Assembly: GCA_963770375.1 (NCBI GenBank) | Contig: CAVYPM010000028.1 | Coordinates: forward strand, 587,183 to 651,182 | Length of the DNA stretch: 64,000 nt | From: DASVBE01 sp963770375 | GTDB taxonomy: Bacteria > Actinomycetota > Actinomycetes > Streptosporangiales > Streptosporangiaceae | Direction of reading: 5' to 3' | Shown here: positions 1 to 9,489 of the stretch, in pieces | Layout of the letters: the number at the start of each line of letters is the position of its first letter | How positions within the stretch are numbered: position 1 is the stretch's first letter | Notes under the pieces: model-generated | Told to the model about the DNA's origin: nothing | Seen by the model: the letters and a program-made list of their open reading frames with translations, nothing else | Database searches by the model: none | Position numbers and translations under genes: made by a program

Positions 1-2
1 TG

Positions 3-377
3 GACGGTCTCCCCCGGCTGGCCCAGGCACTGACCCTGGCCGTGCCCGGCGGCGGCACGCTGCGGATCGTGAACACGCACCTGACGCACCGGATGACCAG
101 CCCGGCCCAGCTGATCCTGCTGGCCGCCCGGCTGAGCAAGGAGAGCACCGGGCCGACGCTGATCGCCGGCGACCTGAACATGCCGGGCCCGGCCACCTGG
201 ACGGCCGGGCACGGCTACCGCCGGGTGGTCCGCGGCCCGACCTTCCCCGCGCACCGGCCGCTGGTCCAGATCGACCACCTGCTGGCCGGGCCTGGCATCA
301 GGGCCGAGGCCGCCGAGGTGCTCCCCGGCGTGGGCTCCGACCATCTGCCGGTCCGCGCCCAGCTCCTGCTCGGCTAG
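3..377 (+). CDS. Endonuclease/exonuclease/phosphatase family protein, C-terminal part
   Basis: The reading frame is open from the left edge, so the N-terminus lies outside the window. The visible 124 residues carry three hallmark motifs of the EEP (DNase I-like) fold: NTHL near the start, GDLN in the middle and SDHLPV at the end. In this family they supply metal-binding and catalytic Asp, Asn and His. The fold serves nucleases, phosphodiesterases and lipid phosphatases, so the substrate cannot be named. The stop is TAG at 375-377. Confidence 0.8.
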   Translation, partial: DGLPRLAQALTLAVPGGGTLRIVNTHLTHRMTSPAQLILLAARLSKESTGPTLIAGDLNMPGPATWTAGHGYRRVVRGPTFPAHRPLVQIDHLLAGPGIRAEAAEVLPGVGSDHLPVRAQLLLG

Positions 378-504
378 CCAGCCAAGTGCTAGCGTGCGGG
401 CCGGCGCAGCCAGCTGTCCCCGGGCACGGTGGGCATGTTCGCGCGGGCCGGGTTCACCATGCCGTCCCCGCGGGCCGGGCGGCGGGTCGTGATGCGTCTT
501 TCGG

Positions 505-948
505 TCACGCCGGGCGGCTGAGGGCCTCGATGGCCTTGCTGATCCGGCGCTCGCGGGTCTCCGGCTTCTTCGCTTCCATGATCGCCCGGACGTGCTCCTT
601 CTGGTGCGAGTAGGGCATCCGGTCGAACCGGGCCCGGGCGGCGGGCACCGCGTCCAGCGCGGCGGCGAAATCGCCCGGCACCTCGACCGTGCGCGGCTCG
701 GTGTCCAGGACCAGGTCGACGTCGATCTCCTCGCCCGCCTCGATCCCGGCGGCGGCCCGGTGCTCCGCGGCGACGCCCACCATGTAGACGCCGCCCATCA
801 CGGCGACCGTGCTGCGGTAGGTGTGGCCGTTGATGGTGACCTGCACCGGCGGGCGCCTGCCGGCGCCCATGTCCTCGACGATGCCGGGCGGTATCTCGAT
901 GCCGGTGGCCGTCTTGCCGGCGGCCAGGAGCGTGGTGCGGAACTTCAT
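505..948 (-). CDS. DUF1905 / YdeI-OmpD-associated family protein
   Basis: The 147-residue product starts MKFRTTLLAAGKTATG and carries the DUF1905 beta-barrel block (GRRPPVQVTINGHTYRST, then MGGVYMVGV and EHRAAAG), followed by the short YdeI-like C-terminal helix region (YSHQKEHVRAI, EAKKPETRERRI). ATG at 948 was chosen over the upstream ATG at 996 because AGGGAAAGG lies about 8 nt before it and homologues begin with this MxFRTT block. The biochemical function of the family is not established. Confidence 0.82.
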   Translation of the reverse strand: MKFRTTLLAAGKTATGIEIPPGIVEDMGAGRRPPVQVTINGHTYRSTVAVMGGVYMVGVAAEHRAAAGIEAGEEIDVDLVLDTEPRTVEVPGDFAAALDAVPAARARFDRMPYSHQKEHVRAIMEAKKPETRERRISKAIEALSRPA

Positions 949-1211
949 CGGTACGAGCCTTTCCCTGAGCCCCGGATCGATCAGGAAGCGGGCCATCCGC
1001 GCCTGGCTGGGGAGGCGGAGGAGGGACTCCTAGCGTAGCGACGGGCCCCTCAGCCACCCCGTCAGCCACGCCGCCCGCCGGGCCGGGCACGCCGGCCCCC
1101 CAAGGGTGTTCCGTCATCCAGAATGGCGATCATGTTTATCCCCCGCTATTAAGGGCAGTCGTTACTACGATATTGTTGTGTGGTGATCCGATACCTTCCT
1201 GTCGGATACTG

Positions 1212-1251
1212 GGCCCCGTCGGGATTGCGCGCTCGGCGGGGCCGCTTTTTT
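1212..1251 (+). terminator. Rho-independent terminator-like hairpin
   Basis: GGCCCCG (1212-1218) pairs with CGGGGCC (1237-1243) and is followed by a T run (1246-1251). A smaller upstream dyad, ATCCGA/TCGGAT, lies around 1188-1206, so the whole block could be a short structured transcript or an attenuator. No gene on the plus strand immediately upstream obviously needs it. It ends only 35 bp before the next start codon. Confidence 0.6.
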
Positions 1252-1280
1252 GATCATGATGGATTCTGATTGATCATGAT
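1251..1280. promoter_or_regulatory. Direct repeat TGATCATGAT x2 before a repair gene
   Basis: TGATCATGAT occurs at 1251-1260 and again at 1271-1280, exactly 20 bp apart, so both lie on one DNA face. Each copy contains the self-complementary ATCATGAT. The second copy ends five bases before the GTG start at 1286. This looks like a paired operator over the transcription start; the binding protein is unknown. Confidence 0.45.
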
Positions 1281-1285
1281 CTAAT

Positions 1286-2062
1286 GTGGCGGTGCACTCT
1301 GACGAAGCGTCCGCAATCGAGGCCTCCATCCGGGCGGCCGGCAACCCGCGGCGGGCGGTATCCGAGCGCGCGTACCTGAAGAGCGACCGGGAATTCTGCG
1401 GCGCCAGTGCACCCGCCGTCCGCCAGATCGTCAAGGCGTGGTGCGCCGCCCGCCCGGCGCTGGAAAGGGACCGCCTGCTGGCGGTGACCACCTGGCTGTG
1501 GGACCGGCCGCTGTTCGAGAGCCGCCGGGCCGCGGTGGACCTGCTGCGCGCCCGGCCCGGGCTGCTCCAGCCGGCCGACACCGGCCTCATCGAGGCCATG
1601 CTCCGCGATTCCGGCACCTGGGCGCTGGTCGATGACCTGGCCGGGCACGTCATGGGCGATCTGACGCAGGCCTACCCGGACCTGGCCGGCGTGCTGGACC
1701 GGTGGTCGCGGGACGCCGATTTCTGGCTGCGCCGCTCCGCCCTGCTGGCCCTGCTCGGCCCGCTGCGCCGGGGCGACGGCGACTTCGACCGCTTCTCCCG
1801 GTACGCCGACTCCATGCTGGCCGAGCGGGAGTTCTTCATCCGCAAGGCGATCGGCTGGGTGCTGCGCGACACCGCCCGGCGCCGTCCCGGCCTGGTGGCC
1901 GGGTGGCTGGCGCCGCGGGTCCACCTGGCGTCCGGGGTCACGGTCCGGGAGGCGGTCAAGCCGCTTCCGCCTGGCGTCCGCGAGCTGCTGCTGGCCGGCT
2001 ACCGGGAGAAACGGCCGGTCACCCTGCCCGGCACCGGCCCGGCGACCCGGCCCGCGCCCTAG
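1286..2062 (+). CDS. DNA alkylation repair protein (AlkD-like HEAT-repeat glycosylase family)
   Basis: The 258-residue protein is largely helical and matches the DNA alkylation repair family: SDREFCGASAPAVRQIVKAW near residues 33-52, TWALVDDLAGHVMG near 112-125, FWLRRSALLALLGPLR near 147-162 and FFIRKAIGWVLRD near 182-194. Family members bind alkylated DNA with stacked HEAT-like repeats and excise N3- or N7-alkylpurines. The GTG start at 1286 has no Shine-Dalgarno sequence and follows a terminator-like hairpin and a repeated operator, so the mRNA may be leaderless. The Pro-rich last 15 residues are probably unstructured. Confidence 0.85.
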   Translation: MAVHSDEASAIEASIRAAGNPRRAVSERAYLKSDREFCGASAPAVRQIVKAWCAARPALERDRLLAVTTWLWDRPLFESRRAAVDLLRARPGLLQPADTGLIEAMLRDSGTWALVDDLAGHVMGDLTQAYPDLAGVLDRWSRDADFWLRRSALLALLGPLRRGDGDFDRFSRYADSMLAEREFFIRKAIGWVLRDTARRRPGLVAGWLAPRVHLASGVTVREAVKPLPPGVRELLLAGYREKRPVTLPGTGPATRPAP

Positions 2063-2539
2063 CCCGCCGCAACCGGAATTAACGTGGCCTAGCCGCGGGA
2101 TAAACGCATGAGCGGGCCGCCGGCGCGATCAGCACGCGGATGCATTAATCGCCGGAATCCGGCCGGAAATACCGCCGCTCCAAGTAATTACGGCCGCACG
2201 CGCCGCAGGCCAGCTACGATAGGTAATCGAAGGATGGCTGTCCGCGACGAACCCTCGCGGATCAGCCGCGTACCCGGCCGATCCGCCCGGCCAAGCCACT
2301 GTTCGGCAACACAAAGCTGACTGCCAGGCAACACCGGCCTGGCTAACCGGCCACAGCACGCACGCCGCACCTGACGCGATCGGCATCCGAACTCGCCGGC
2401 GCCCGGGAGGATCAGGGCTCTGGCCGGTGGTTTGCGCCGCTAACGGGCAACGCCTTCGTAACGTGCATTGACATTTCACTGAGCGGCTGATCATGCTCGT
2501 GGCCGGAAACTTCTTCCGAAATTGCCTAGGAGGGGCTGC
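2063..2539. other. Intergenic region without a convincing gene
   Basis: The short open frames here lack coding character. The stretch is less GC-rich than its surroundings. TTGACA at 2468-2473 could be a -35 element for the S53 protease, with only a poor -10 (TCATGC) 17 bp further on. No RNA gene was recognised. Confidence 0.5.
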
Positions 2540-4574
2540 ATGATCTTGCATCACCGTCCCGTCCGCGCCGGCGTAGTCGCGGTTTTGGGGCTGGGTATGA
2601 CCGCGGCAATGGGGTCGCTGGGCTCCGTCGCCGCCGCAGCCGCGCCGGCTGGACCGGTGCCGATGGTCACGATTGCCCACAGCGTCGCGGCCACCACCGA
2701 CCCCCAAGCCGGCCCCTTCACCAGCCGGAACATGACCGTTCAGGTCGCGCTCCGGCCGCGGAACGCGGCCGGGCTGAACCGCTCGCTGCGCGCCATGTAC
2801 ACCAAGGGCAGCGGCAGCTTCCACCACTGGCTGGCCAAGGGCGCCTTCAACGCCCGGTACGCGCCCACCGCGGCAACGCGCAACGCGGTCGCCAGCTACC
2901 TGCGGCACGCCGGCCTCACGGTCCGGCCGGCCTCCTCGCCGTTCCTGGTCCGGGCCTCAGGATCGAGCGCCAGGGTGTCCGCCGCCTTCCACACCACGCT
3001 GCGCAACTACCGCAGCAAGAAGGGCGTGAAGTACTACCAGAACACGTCCGCGGTGCGCCTCCCGGCGACGATCGCGCGGCTCGGTTCAGGGTGTCACCGG
3101 CCTGACCAACACGGTCCGGCTGCGCAAGCAGGTCATGCGCCCCACCACGGCGCCGCACGCCGCGTCCGACTGCAAGGACCCGTACCCGACCGTGGCCCAG
3201 CAGTTCGCGCTGCTGGACAACGGCACCGGCTTCCCGGCCGGCTACGGTGACGGCCCCGGCTGCAGCGGCCTGACCCCGTCGCAGGACAACTCGATCTACG
3301 GTGCCCCGCACCTGGGCGCCTCCGCCCAGGGCAAGGGCGCGACCGTCGGCGTGTTCGAGCTGTCGGGCTACCAGCACGTCGGACATCCAGACGTGGGCGC
3401 ACCAGTTCTACGGCAACGGCTACACCGCCCCGCTGGTCGACGTGAACGTGGACGGCGGCCCCATCAACCCGGACTGCCCGGTCGGCGACCAGTGCCCGCC
3501 GCAGTTCAACGAGTTCTCCGGCGACATCGAGGTCGACGCCGACATCGAGATTGCAGCTGGCCATCGCGCCGGCGGTGAACAAGCTCGTGGTCTACAACGC
3601 CCCGAACGACTTCACCGGCCAGACCTCGCTGGACGAGTGGAGCGCCATCGCCAACGACGACACCGTCGACTCGGTGAGCTCCAGCTGGGCCATCTGCGAG
3701 CAGGACGCCGGCGGCGCCGGGTTCGTGCTGGCGGAGAACACGATCTTCCAGCAGATGGCGATGCAGGGCCAGTCCGTGTTCGGCGGCTCGGGTGACACCG
3801 GCGCGTTCGGCTGCATCCGGTCCGACGGCACGACGGGCCTCGCGGTCATCGACCCGCCGTCCCAGCCGCTGGTCACCAGCGTGGGCGGCACCTCGTTCGA
3901 GTCCTTCAACCCGGGCCACGCCCAGCACCCGAAGTACCCCACCGGCGTCGAGTCGGTCTGGAACACGGACTCGCTGTGCAGCAACGACGCGCCCGCGCCG
4001 TCCAACGACAACCGGGGCGGCTTCTTCTGGTGCGCACGGACCGGCGCCGGCGGCGGCGGCTCGAGCATGTTCTGGGGCCGGCCCTTCTACCAGCGGGGCC
4101 CGGGCGTGAACAACCCGTTCACCACCCACGCCAACGGCACGACCCAGTGCCAGCTGGCCAAGCCGGGCACGCCGTGCCGGGAGGAGCCGGACATCTCGGC
4201 GAACGCGGATGAGTTCACCCCGTACGCCGAGTTCTGCACCGGCAGCGACGCCACGCCGTTCAGCGTCTGCGCTCAGTTCAGCGGGGCCCAGAACCCGCCG
4301 GGCTGGTTCGGCATCGGCGGCACCAGCCTGTCGTCGCCGCTCTGGGCCGCGATCGTGGCGGACCGGGACAGCTTCCACCGTGGCCGTGTCGGCCTGGCCA
4401 ACGCGTGGCTGTACCGGCTGTTCAACAGGGCGTCCGATCCTCTACTTCCACGACATCACCGGCAAGGGCCAGACCACGACGGACAACGGGTTCTTCCCGG
4501 TGACCCGCGGCTTCGACGAGGCGACCGGCATCGGCTCGCCGCGGATGGCGTCGCTGATCGTCCTGGGCGGGTGA
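2540..4574 (+). pseudogene. Secreted S53 (kumamolisin/sedolisin-like) serine peptidase, frameshifted four times
   Basis: The start is ATG 2540, behind AGGAGGGG. A signal peptide (about 38 residues ending AAAAAPA) is followed by a pro-kumamolisin activation domain (FHHWLAKGAFNARYAP). The mature domain holds the catalytic Glu/Asp pair in GDIEVDADIE and the Ser in GIGGTSLSSPLWAA. The C-terminal FHDITGKG and TGIGSP motifs belong to the family's calcium site. The coding frame moves by +1 near 3085, 3379, 3551 and 4434, and each move restores family sequence at once, so every break looks like one extra base. Reconstructed, it is a complete preproenzyme of about 677 residues that would act outside the cell at acidic pH. 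As written it would not be made. Confidence 0.85.
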
Positions 4575-4603
4575 CCACACGCACCACCATCGGCTAGCCC
4601 CGG

Positions 4604-5947
4604 CTAGCTGAGCGCATCAGGCGAGGGGGACGGGCCCGGCCCGTCCCCCTTCGTCATGCCCGCGGGCGCCCGGGGGCCCCGGCGGATGGCCGGCAGGGCG
4701 AGCAGGACGGCCGGGCTGGCCAGCCCGTACACCGCGGCGAAGGCCAGCAGCGGCCGGGGCCCGAGCACCGCCGCGACCGGCCCGATCACCGCGTACGCGG
4801 ACCCGCCCAGCGCGAACGACCCGGTCAGCGAGAACGCGGTGGCCCGGGCCTGCAACTCGGGCGGCACGTCCAGCTGGAGCGTGGTGGTCCAGAACGTGCC
4901 GGCCACCGCCGAGCCGGCCCCGGCGGCCAGCGCGGCCGCGGCCACCGGGATCAGCGGGGCGTGCAGCGCCAGCAGCAGGCACGGCAGCGGGTAGCCGAAC
5001 GCGCCCGCCGTCGACACCACCAGCGGCCGCCGCGGCCGCCGCCCGACCAGGGCCAGGCTGGCCCCCACCGAGCCGGCCGCCAGCGCGGTGACGATGATCC
5101 CCCAGGCGCGGGCGCCGCCCAGGTAGTCCCGCGCCAGAATCGGGCCGAGCAGCAGGTACGGCGCCCAGGTGAACAGGTTGAACAGGGTGTACTGCAGGGT
5201 GGTCAGCAGCAGCCAGGGCCGGGTCCGGAACGCGGCCCAGCCGTCGGCCAGGTCACGCAGCGGCGAGGCGGCCGCGGCCCGGGCGGGCGGCATCCGCAGC
5301 AGCGCCAGGGACAGCACGCTGGCCCCGAAGCTGGCCGCGTCGATCGCGATCACCGGGCCGGGGCCGACCGCCGCGACCAGGATCCCGGCCAGCGCCGGGC
5401 CGCCGATCCTGGCCGTGGAGGAGGCCAGGCCGATCAGCGCGTTCGCGTCACTGGCCTGGCCGGGCGGGGCCATCTGCGGGGTCAGCGCGGTCAGCGCCGG
5501 GGTGAAGAACGCCTCCCCGGTGCCCTCGGCCGCCTGGAGCACGACGAACACCCACACCGGCACGTGCCCGGCCAGCAGCGCGGCGGCCAGCGCGGCCTGG
5601 GCGGCGAACCGGAGCAGGTCCGCGCCGAGCATCACCGGCCGGCGGCCGATCCGGTCGGCCAGCACTCCCCCGCTGATCATCAGCAGGATCTGCGGGATCA
5701 CCCCGGCGGCGAACACGTAGCCGAGCGCGGCGCTGTCACCGCCGTTGGAAAGGACCGCAAACGCAACCGCTACTCCGGCCATCGCCGACCCGGTCACGGA
5801 CACCGCATAACCCGCGTAGAACCGGCGGAAATTGCGCTCCCGCAGCAGCGCCCCGGCGCTCTTTACAAGGCCATTTCCAGGCCTCTGACCTGCGGATTTA
5901 CTGCGGCTGGCAACCCTTGCCGTCTTTCTCAGAAGCACGCTGATCAC
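4604..5947 (-). CDS. MFS transporter (EntS/macrolide-exporter-like)
   Basis: The 447-residue protein has about 12 hydrophobic segments. The loop between helices 2 and 3 carries the MFS signature as GGVLADRIGRRPVM, and AFFTPALTALTPQM and ASSTARIGGPALAG are typical of the EntS/multidrug-exporter branch. The GTG start at 5947 is uncertain, because homologues usually begin near LLRERNFRRFYAGYA, about 33 residues in. The substrate cannot be predicted; export of a siderophore or drug is usual for this branch. The end abuts the S53 protease convergently. Confidence 0.85.
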   Translation of the reverse strand: MISVLLRKTARVASRSKSAGQRPGNGLVKSAGALLRERNFRRFYAGYAVSVTGSAMAGVAVAFAVLSNGGDSAALGYVFAAGVIPQILLMISGGVLADRIGRRPVMLGADLLRFAAQAALAAALLAGHVPVWVFVVLQAAEGTGEAFFTPALTALTPQMAPPGQASDANALIGLASSTARIGGPALAGILVAAVGPGPVIAIDAASFGASVLSLALLRMPPARAAAASPLRDLADGWAAFRTRPWLLLTTLQYTLFNLFTWAPYLLLGPILARDYLGGARAWGIIVTALAAGSVGASLALVGRRPRRPLVVSTAGAFGYPLPCLLLALHAPLIPVAAAALAAGAGSAVAGTFWTTTLQLDVPPELQARATAFSLTGSFALGGSAYAVIGPVAAVLGPRPLLAFAAVYGLASPAVLLALPAIRRGPRAPAGMTKGDGPGPSPSPDALS

Positions 5948-6058
5948 GCTGCCAGCAATATCCGCCAGCCCGCAATAGCGAAATTATTTACCGCGGTTGC
6001 TGCCGCAGTAAATGCCGGCCGCGACGGCGTTAAGCTTGACGTTCAGGAAGGTGTACGC

Positions 6059-6904
6059 ATGTCACTCAGCAGCCTGATAGCCACGGCCGGTCCCGGCCCG
6101 GCGCCGGTGGAGTACGCCGTCGCGGTGGACCGCTACCTGGACAGCGCGACGCTCGGCGCGGCGTCCCGCCGGGTCTACCGGATCTCGCTGACCGGCTGGG
6201 CCTGGCCGCTGGTGGACCGCGACCGGCCGGCCGGGGCGAGCCGCCGCCGGGCTGCGCCGCCCATCGTCCCGCTGGCCCTGCTCGACCGGCCGGAGGCGGC
6301 CGCCCGGCTGGCCGCGGCCACTGCGGCGCGGGCCGCCGTCGCGGGCGCCCGCACGGTGAACCGCGAGCTGTCCGCGCTGCGCAGTGCCGTCGGCTGGTGG
6401 CAGGACCAGGGCTGGATCACCGCGGACCCGACCGCGGGCCTGCGCCACCTCACCCGCCCGGCCCGCCCGCCGCTCGCGCTGGGCCCGGCCCAGCACGCCA
6501 GCCTGCTCCGCGCCCCGGCGGGCCTGCGCGAGCACACGTTCTGGCGCCTGCTGGCCGACACCGGCGCACCGGCCGAGGAGATCCTGGCCCTGGACGCCGA
6601 CCACCTGGACCTGGCCAGCCACCGCACCCGGCCCGCCGCGTGCGCGGATCTGCGCTGGACCCCAGCCACCAGCGAGCGGCTCGCCTGGCTGCTCGCGGGC
6701 CGCTCCCGGGGCCCGGTGTTCCTGACCGAGCGCCGCGCCCCGGCCGGCACCCGGCCCGCCGACGTCTGCCCGCTCACCGGCCGGGCCCGGATGTCCTACC
6801 GCCGCGCCGCGGAGATCTTCACCACGGCAACTCGCCCCCTGGACCCGGCCGGCCGCGGCTGGACCCTCCACCAGCTCCGTAGCCCAGCCCCGCAGGCGGC
6901 GTGA
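6059..6904 (+). pseudogene. Tyrosine-recombinase-like integrase, truncated before the catalytic Tyr
   Basis: AGGAAGG lies 8 bases before ATG 6059. Residues 1-130 resemble the SAM-like core-binding domain of site-specific recombinases (TVNRELSALRSAVGWWQDQGWI), and residues 140-282 the catalytic domain start (LLADTGAPAEEILALDADHLDL). The catalytic HxxR appears at the very end as LHQLR, after which the frame gives SPAPQAA and stops. The second His and the nucleophilic Tyr are therefore missing, and no other frame restores them nearby. It cannot perform strand exchange as written. It may be a mobile-element remnant or a DNA-binding derivative. Confidence 0.65.
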
Positions 6905-6987
6905 CTTGCAACTCCCGTTACGGGATGACCTAGCGTGACCGGCGTGATCGGCTCCGGGCCCAGCTAGCGGGCAATGGCCGTGCCGGG

Positions 6988-9306
6988 TCATGGGCTGGGC
7001 GTTACCGTCCAGGCCGACCCGTTCCAGTGCTCGATAAGGGTCGTATTGCCGTCGAAGCCTGCGTTGAGGAGCAGGACGCCGACCGCCCAGGCATTGTTCG
7101 CCTTCAGGGCGTCGACCGAACCAAGATCACCCTCCGCTCCGGGACTGGGCCGCACGGCCCACGCGGTGCCGTTCCAGTGCTCGGTGAGGGTGGCGAACTG
7201 CGTGGGCGACAGCACTGTGTCGCCCACGGCCCAGGCGTCGCTGGCGTTGGTGCTGCTCACCCCGCGCAGGGCACTGATCCCGTTGGCGTTGACGCTGGGC
7301 ACGGCGGTCCAGGAAGTGCCGTTCCAGTGCTCTGTGTACGGGACCGGCTGCCCGTTGACGAGGTTGTAGCCCACGACCCAGGCATTGCTCGCGGACGAGG
7401 CGGTTACCGAGGGAAGGGTGCCGAAGGGCACTGGCGCCGGGCTGGGCACCGCCTGCCAGGAGGTGCCGTCCCAGTGCAGGATCTGGAGGTTCGAGGCGGG
7501 GTCATTGCCCACCGCCCACGCATTGGTCGCAGAGATGGCGGTCACCGATTCCACGCCGATACCCGCCGGGCAGGGGACAATAGTCCAGTTCGTGCCGTTC
7601 CAGTGCTCGATCAGGTTGCCGCTGGCGAAGTTGGAGAAGTTAAAGCTGAACCCCACCGCCCATGCGTCCGTCGCCGAGGTGACGGCCACCGACTGGAGAA
7701 TGTTGTCGGGCGCGGAGGTGTTGGGGCTGGGCACGACAGTCCACGAGGTACCGTCCCAGTGCTGGATGAGCGTGGTATCCGTGCCGCTCGGGTCCAGGAG
7801 CTGACCGACCGCCCACGCGTTGGTGGCGGAGGTGGCGGCGACCCCTCGCGAAACGGCGGCCCGGTCCGAACTCAGGTTGGGTGTCGCCGTCCACGAGGTT
7901 CCGTTCCAGTGCTCGATGAGCGACCGTGCGGCAAGGCCCTCACCGTCCTGGCCGGCCGCCCAGGCGTTGCTCGCGGACGTGGCAGCGACCGAGTAGAGGA
8001 CGGAATCTGAGCCGGGGTTTATGGCCGGCACGATCGTCCAGGACGTGCCGTTCCAGTGCTCGGTGAGCGTCCTTGTCCCGGCGGCGGTGCTGGTGCTGCC
8101 GACCGCCCAGGCGTTGCCTGACGAGGTGGCGGTCAGGGAATTGATCTCCCCGCTGGTCCCCGGGTCGAGGCTGGGGCTGGTCACCTGGGTCCAGGCGGTG
8201 CCGTTCCACCGTTCGAGCAGCGGGGTGATCCCCCCGCCGCCGTTGGGCGTGAAGCCAGCGGCCCACGCATTGCCCGACGAGGTGGCCGTGATCGTGGTGA
8301 GGTCACTGCCCGTGCCGGGGCTGGGGCTGGTCACCTGGGTCCAGGCGGTGCCGTTCCATCGCTCGATGAGCGTCTGGCTCCCGGTGTCGGTCTCGATGGT
8401 GCCCGCCGCCCAGGCGTTGGTGGAGGACGTGGCGGTGACCGACCCGAGGCTGCTGTTCGTGCCGGGGCTGGGGCTGGTCACCTGGGTCCAGGCGGTGCCG
8501 TTCCACCGCTCGATGAGCGTCGCGTTCCCGGTATCGGTCCCGACGGAGCCCACCGCCCACGCGTTGGTCGCCGACGTGGCGACGACCGAGGAAAGCGCGG
8601 TGTCGGTCCCCGGGCTAGGGCTGGGCACGACGGTCCAGGCGGTGCCGTCCCAGTGCTCGATGAGCGTGGCGAGCCCGGTGCCGGACTCGGTGAACCCGGC
8701 CGCCCATACATCGGTTGCCGACCTGGCGGAGACTGACTGGAGGACGGAGCCGCTGCCCGGATTCGGGCTGGGCACGACCGACCAGGCGGAGCCGTCCCAG
8801 TGCTCGGTGAGCGGCCCGAAACCACCGGTGCCCTGATCCTCGCCGACCGCCCAGGCGTCGGTGGCCGATTCCGCCGACACCGAGAGCAGGCTGTCGGAGG
8901 TTCCCGGGCTGGGGCTCGGCACGAGCGCCCAGCTCGAGCCATTCCAGTGCTCGGTCAGGGTGGTGTGCGCGGATGGGGTGCCTCCAATGCCCACCGCCCA
9001 CATGTCCGTCGCGGAAACGGCGTCAACCGCGGCGAGGAGATCGGTGACACTCTCCGTGGCACTGGTAGCCCGGGGCTTCGCCGCTGGGCTGGCCGGCGGA
9101 GGGCTGATCTTGCACGGCGCGGACGGGCCCGCCGGATCGGGGATCTGGTGGCTGATGGCCAGGCTGATGGCCTGCCTCAGCGGGCTGGCGCAGGGCGCCG
9201 CGGCGGCGGGTGCCGCGGCGGCCAGGTTCGCGGGCCCAAGCGCGGTCAGCGCCCCTGCCATCGCGCATGACACGGCAAATATCCGCCTGGCTGACCGCAG
9301 CAGCAT
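6988..9306 (-). CDS. Secreted 14-repeat beta-propeller-like protein
   Basis: ATG 9306 follows AAGGAG by 8 bases and was preferred to the longer frame starting at 9381. A signal peptide (about 35 residues, Ala-rich) and a short Pro-rich region lead into 14 tandem repeats of roughly 49-54 residues. Each has the pattern (S)AT(D/N)AWAVG ... TLIEHWNGTAWTVVPSPSPG. Repeats of this size with Trp-rich strands suggest one propeller blade each, so two seven-bladed propellers would fit, but that is inference. No catalytic motif is visible; a surface or adhesive role is possible. A shorter relative with PASTA domains is encoded at 22403-24019. Confidence 0.8.
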   Translation of the reverse strand: MLLRSARRIFAVSCAMAGALTALGPANLAAAAPAAAAPCASPLRQAISLAISHQIPDPAGPSAPCKISPPPASPAAKPRATSATESVTDLLAAVDAVSATDMWAVGIGGTPSAHTTLTEHWNGSSWALVPSPSPGTSDSLLSVSAESATDAWAVGEDQGTGGFGPLTEHWDGSAWSVVPSPNPGSGSVLQSVSARSATDVWAAGFTESGTGLATLIEHWDGTAWTVVPSPSPGTDTALSSVVATSATNAWAVGSVGTDTGNATLIERWNGTAWTQVTSPSPGTNSSLGSVTATSSTNAWAAGTIETDTGSQTLIERWNGTAWTQVTSPSPGTGSDLTTITATSSGNAWAAGFTPNGGGGITPLLERWNGTAWTQVTSPSLDPGTSGEINSLTATSSGNAWAVGSTSTAAGTRTLTEHWNGTSWTIVPAINPGSDSVLYSVAATSASNAWAAGQDGEGLAARSLIEHWNGTSWTATPNLSSDRAAVSRGVAATSATNAWAVGQLLDPSGTDTTLIQHWDGTSWTVVPSPNTSAPDNILQSVAVTSATDAWAVGFSFNFSNFASGNLIEHWNGTNWTIVPCPAGIGVESVTAISATNAWAVGNDPASNLQILHWDGTSWQAVPSPAPVPFGTLPSVTASSASNAWVVGYNLVNGQPVPYTEHWNGTSWTAVPSVNANGISALRGVSSTNASDAWAVGDTVLSPTQFATLTEHWNGTAWAVRPSPGAEGDLGSVDALKANNAWAVGVLLLNAGFDGNTTLIEHWNGSAWTVTPSP

Positions 9307-9448
9307 TCGTGGCGCTCCTTGCTGAGGGCAAAATCTCAGAGGTCTGCACTTCTGCACGGGCCACAGGCAGCTCCCGTTCAAGGGTGGTCTGATCTGGTCA
9401 GAACCTCGCGGCGGGCGGCTGGATCCGGTCAGATTTGACAGGCCTTAT

Positions 9449-9480
9449 GTACCTTGACGGTTACGTAACCATCTTGGTAC
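9449..9480. promoter_or_regulatory. 32-bp dyad operator at the arsR promoter
   Basis: A perfect 12-bp palindrome GGTTACGTAACC (9459-9470) is flanked by GTACC (9449-9453) and GGTAC (9476-9480), which form a second dyad on the same centre (9464.5). TTGACG (9454-9459) and TACGTT (9478-9483), 18 bp apart, fit a sigma-70-type promoter overlapping the dyad. This is the position expected for autorepression by the ArsR-type protein that starts at 9490. Confidence 0.7.
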
Positions 9481-9489
9481 GTTCAGAGG

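Noticed and set aside
1150..1180. TTACTACGATATTGTTGTGTGG as a fourth BlaI operator.
   Set aside because: The left arm fits but the right arm (TGTGT) does not match TAGTA, and it is not next to a fitting start.
2540..4574. Programmed +1 frameshifting in the S53 protease.
   Set aside because: Four separate shifts with no shared slippery site or stop context, and similar breaks in many unrelated genes, fit indels better.
6988..9306. Regular DNA repeats that could be a CRISPR or satellite array.
   Set aside because: The period is about 150 bp, diverged, in frame and preserved at the protein level, so it is a coding repeat.
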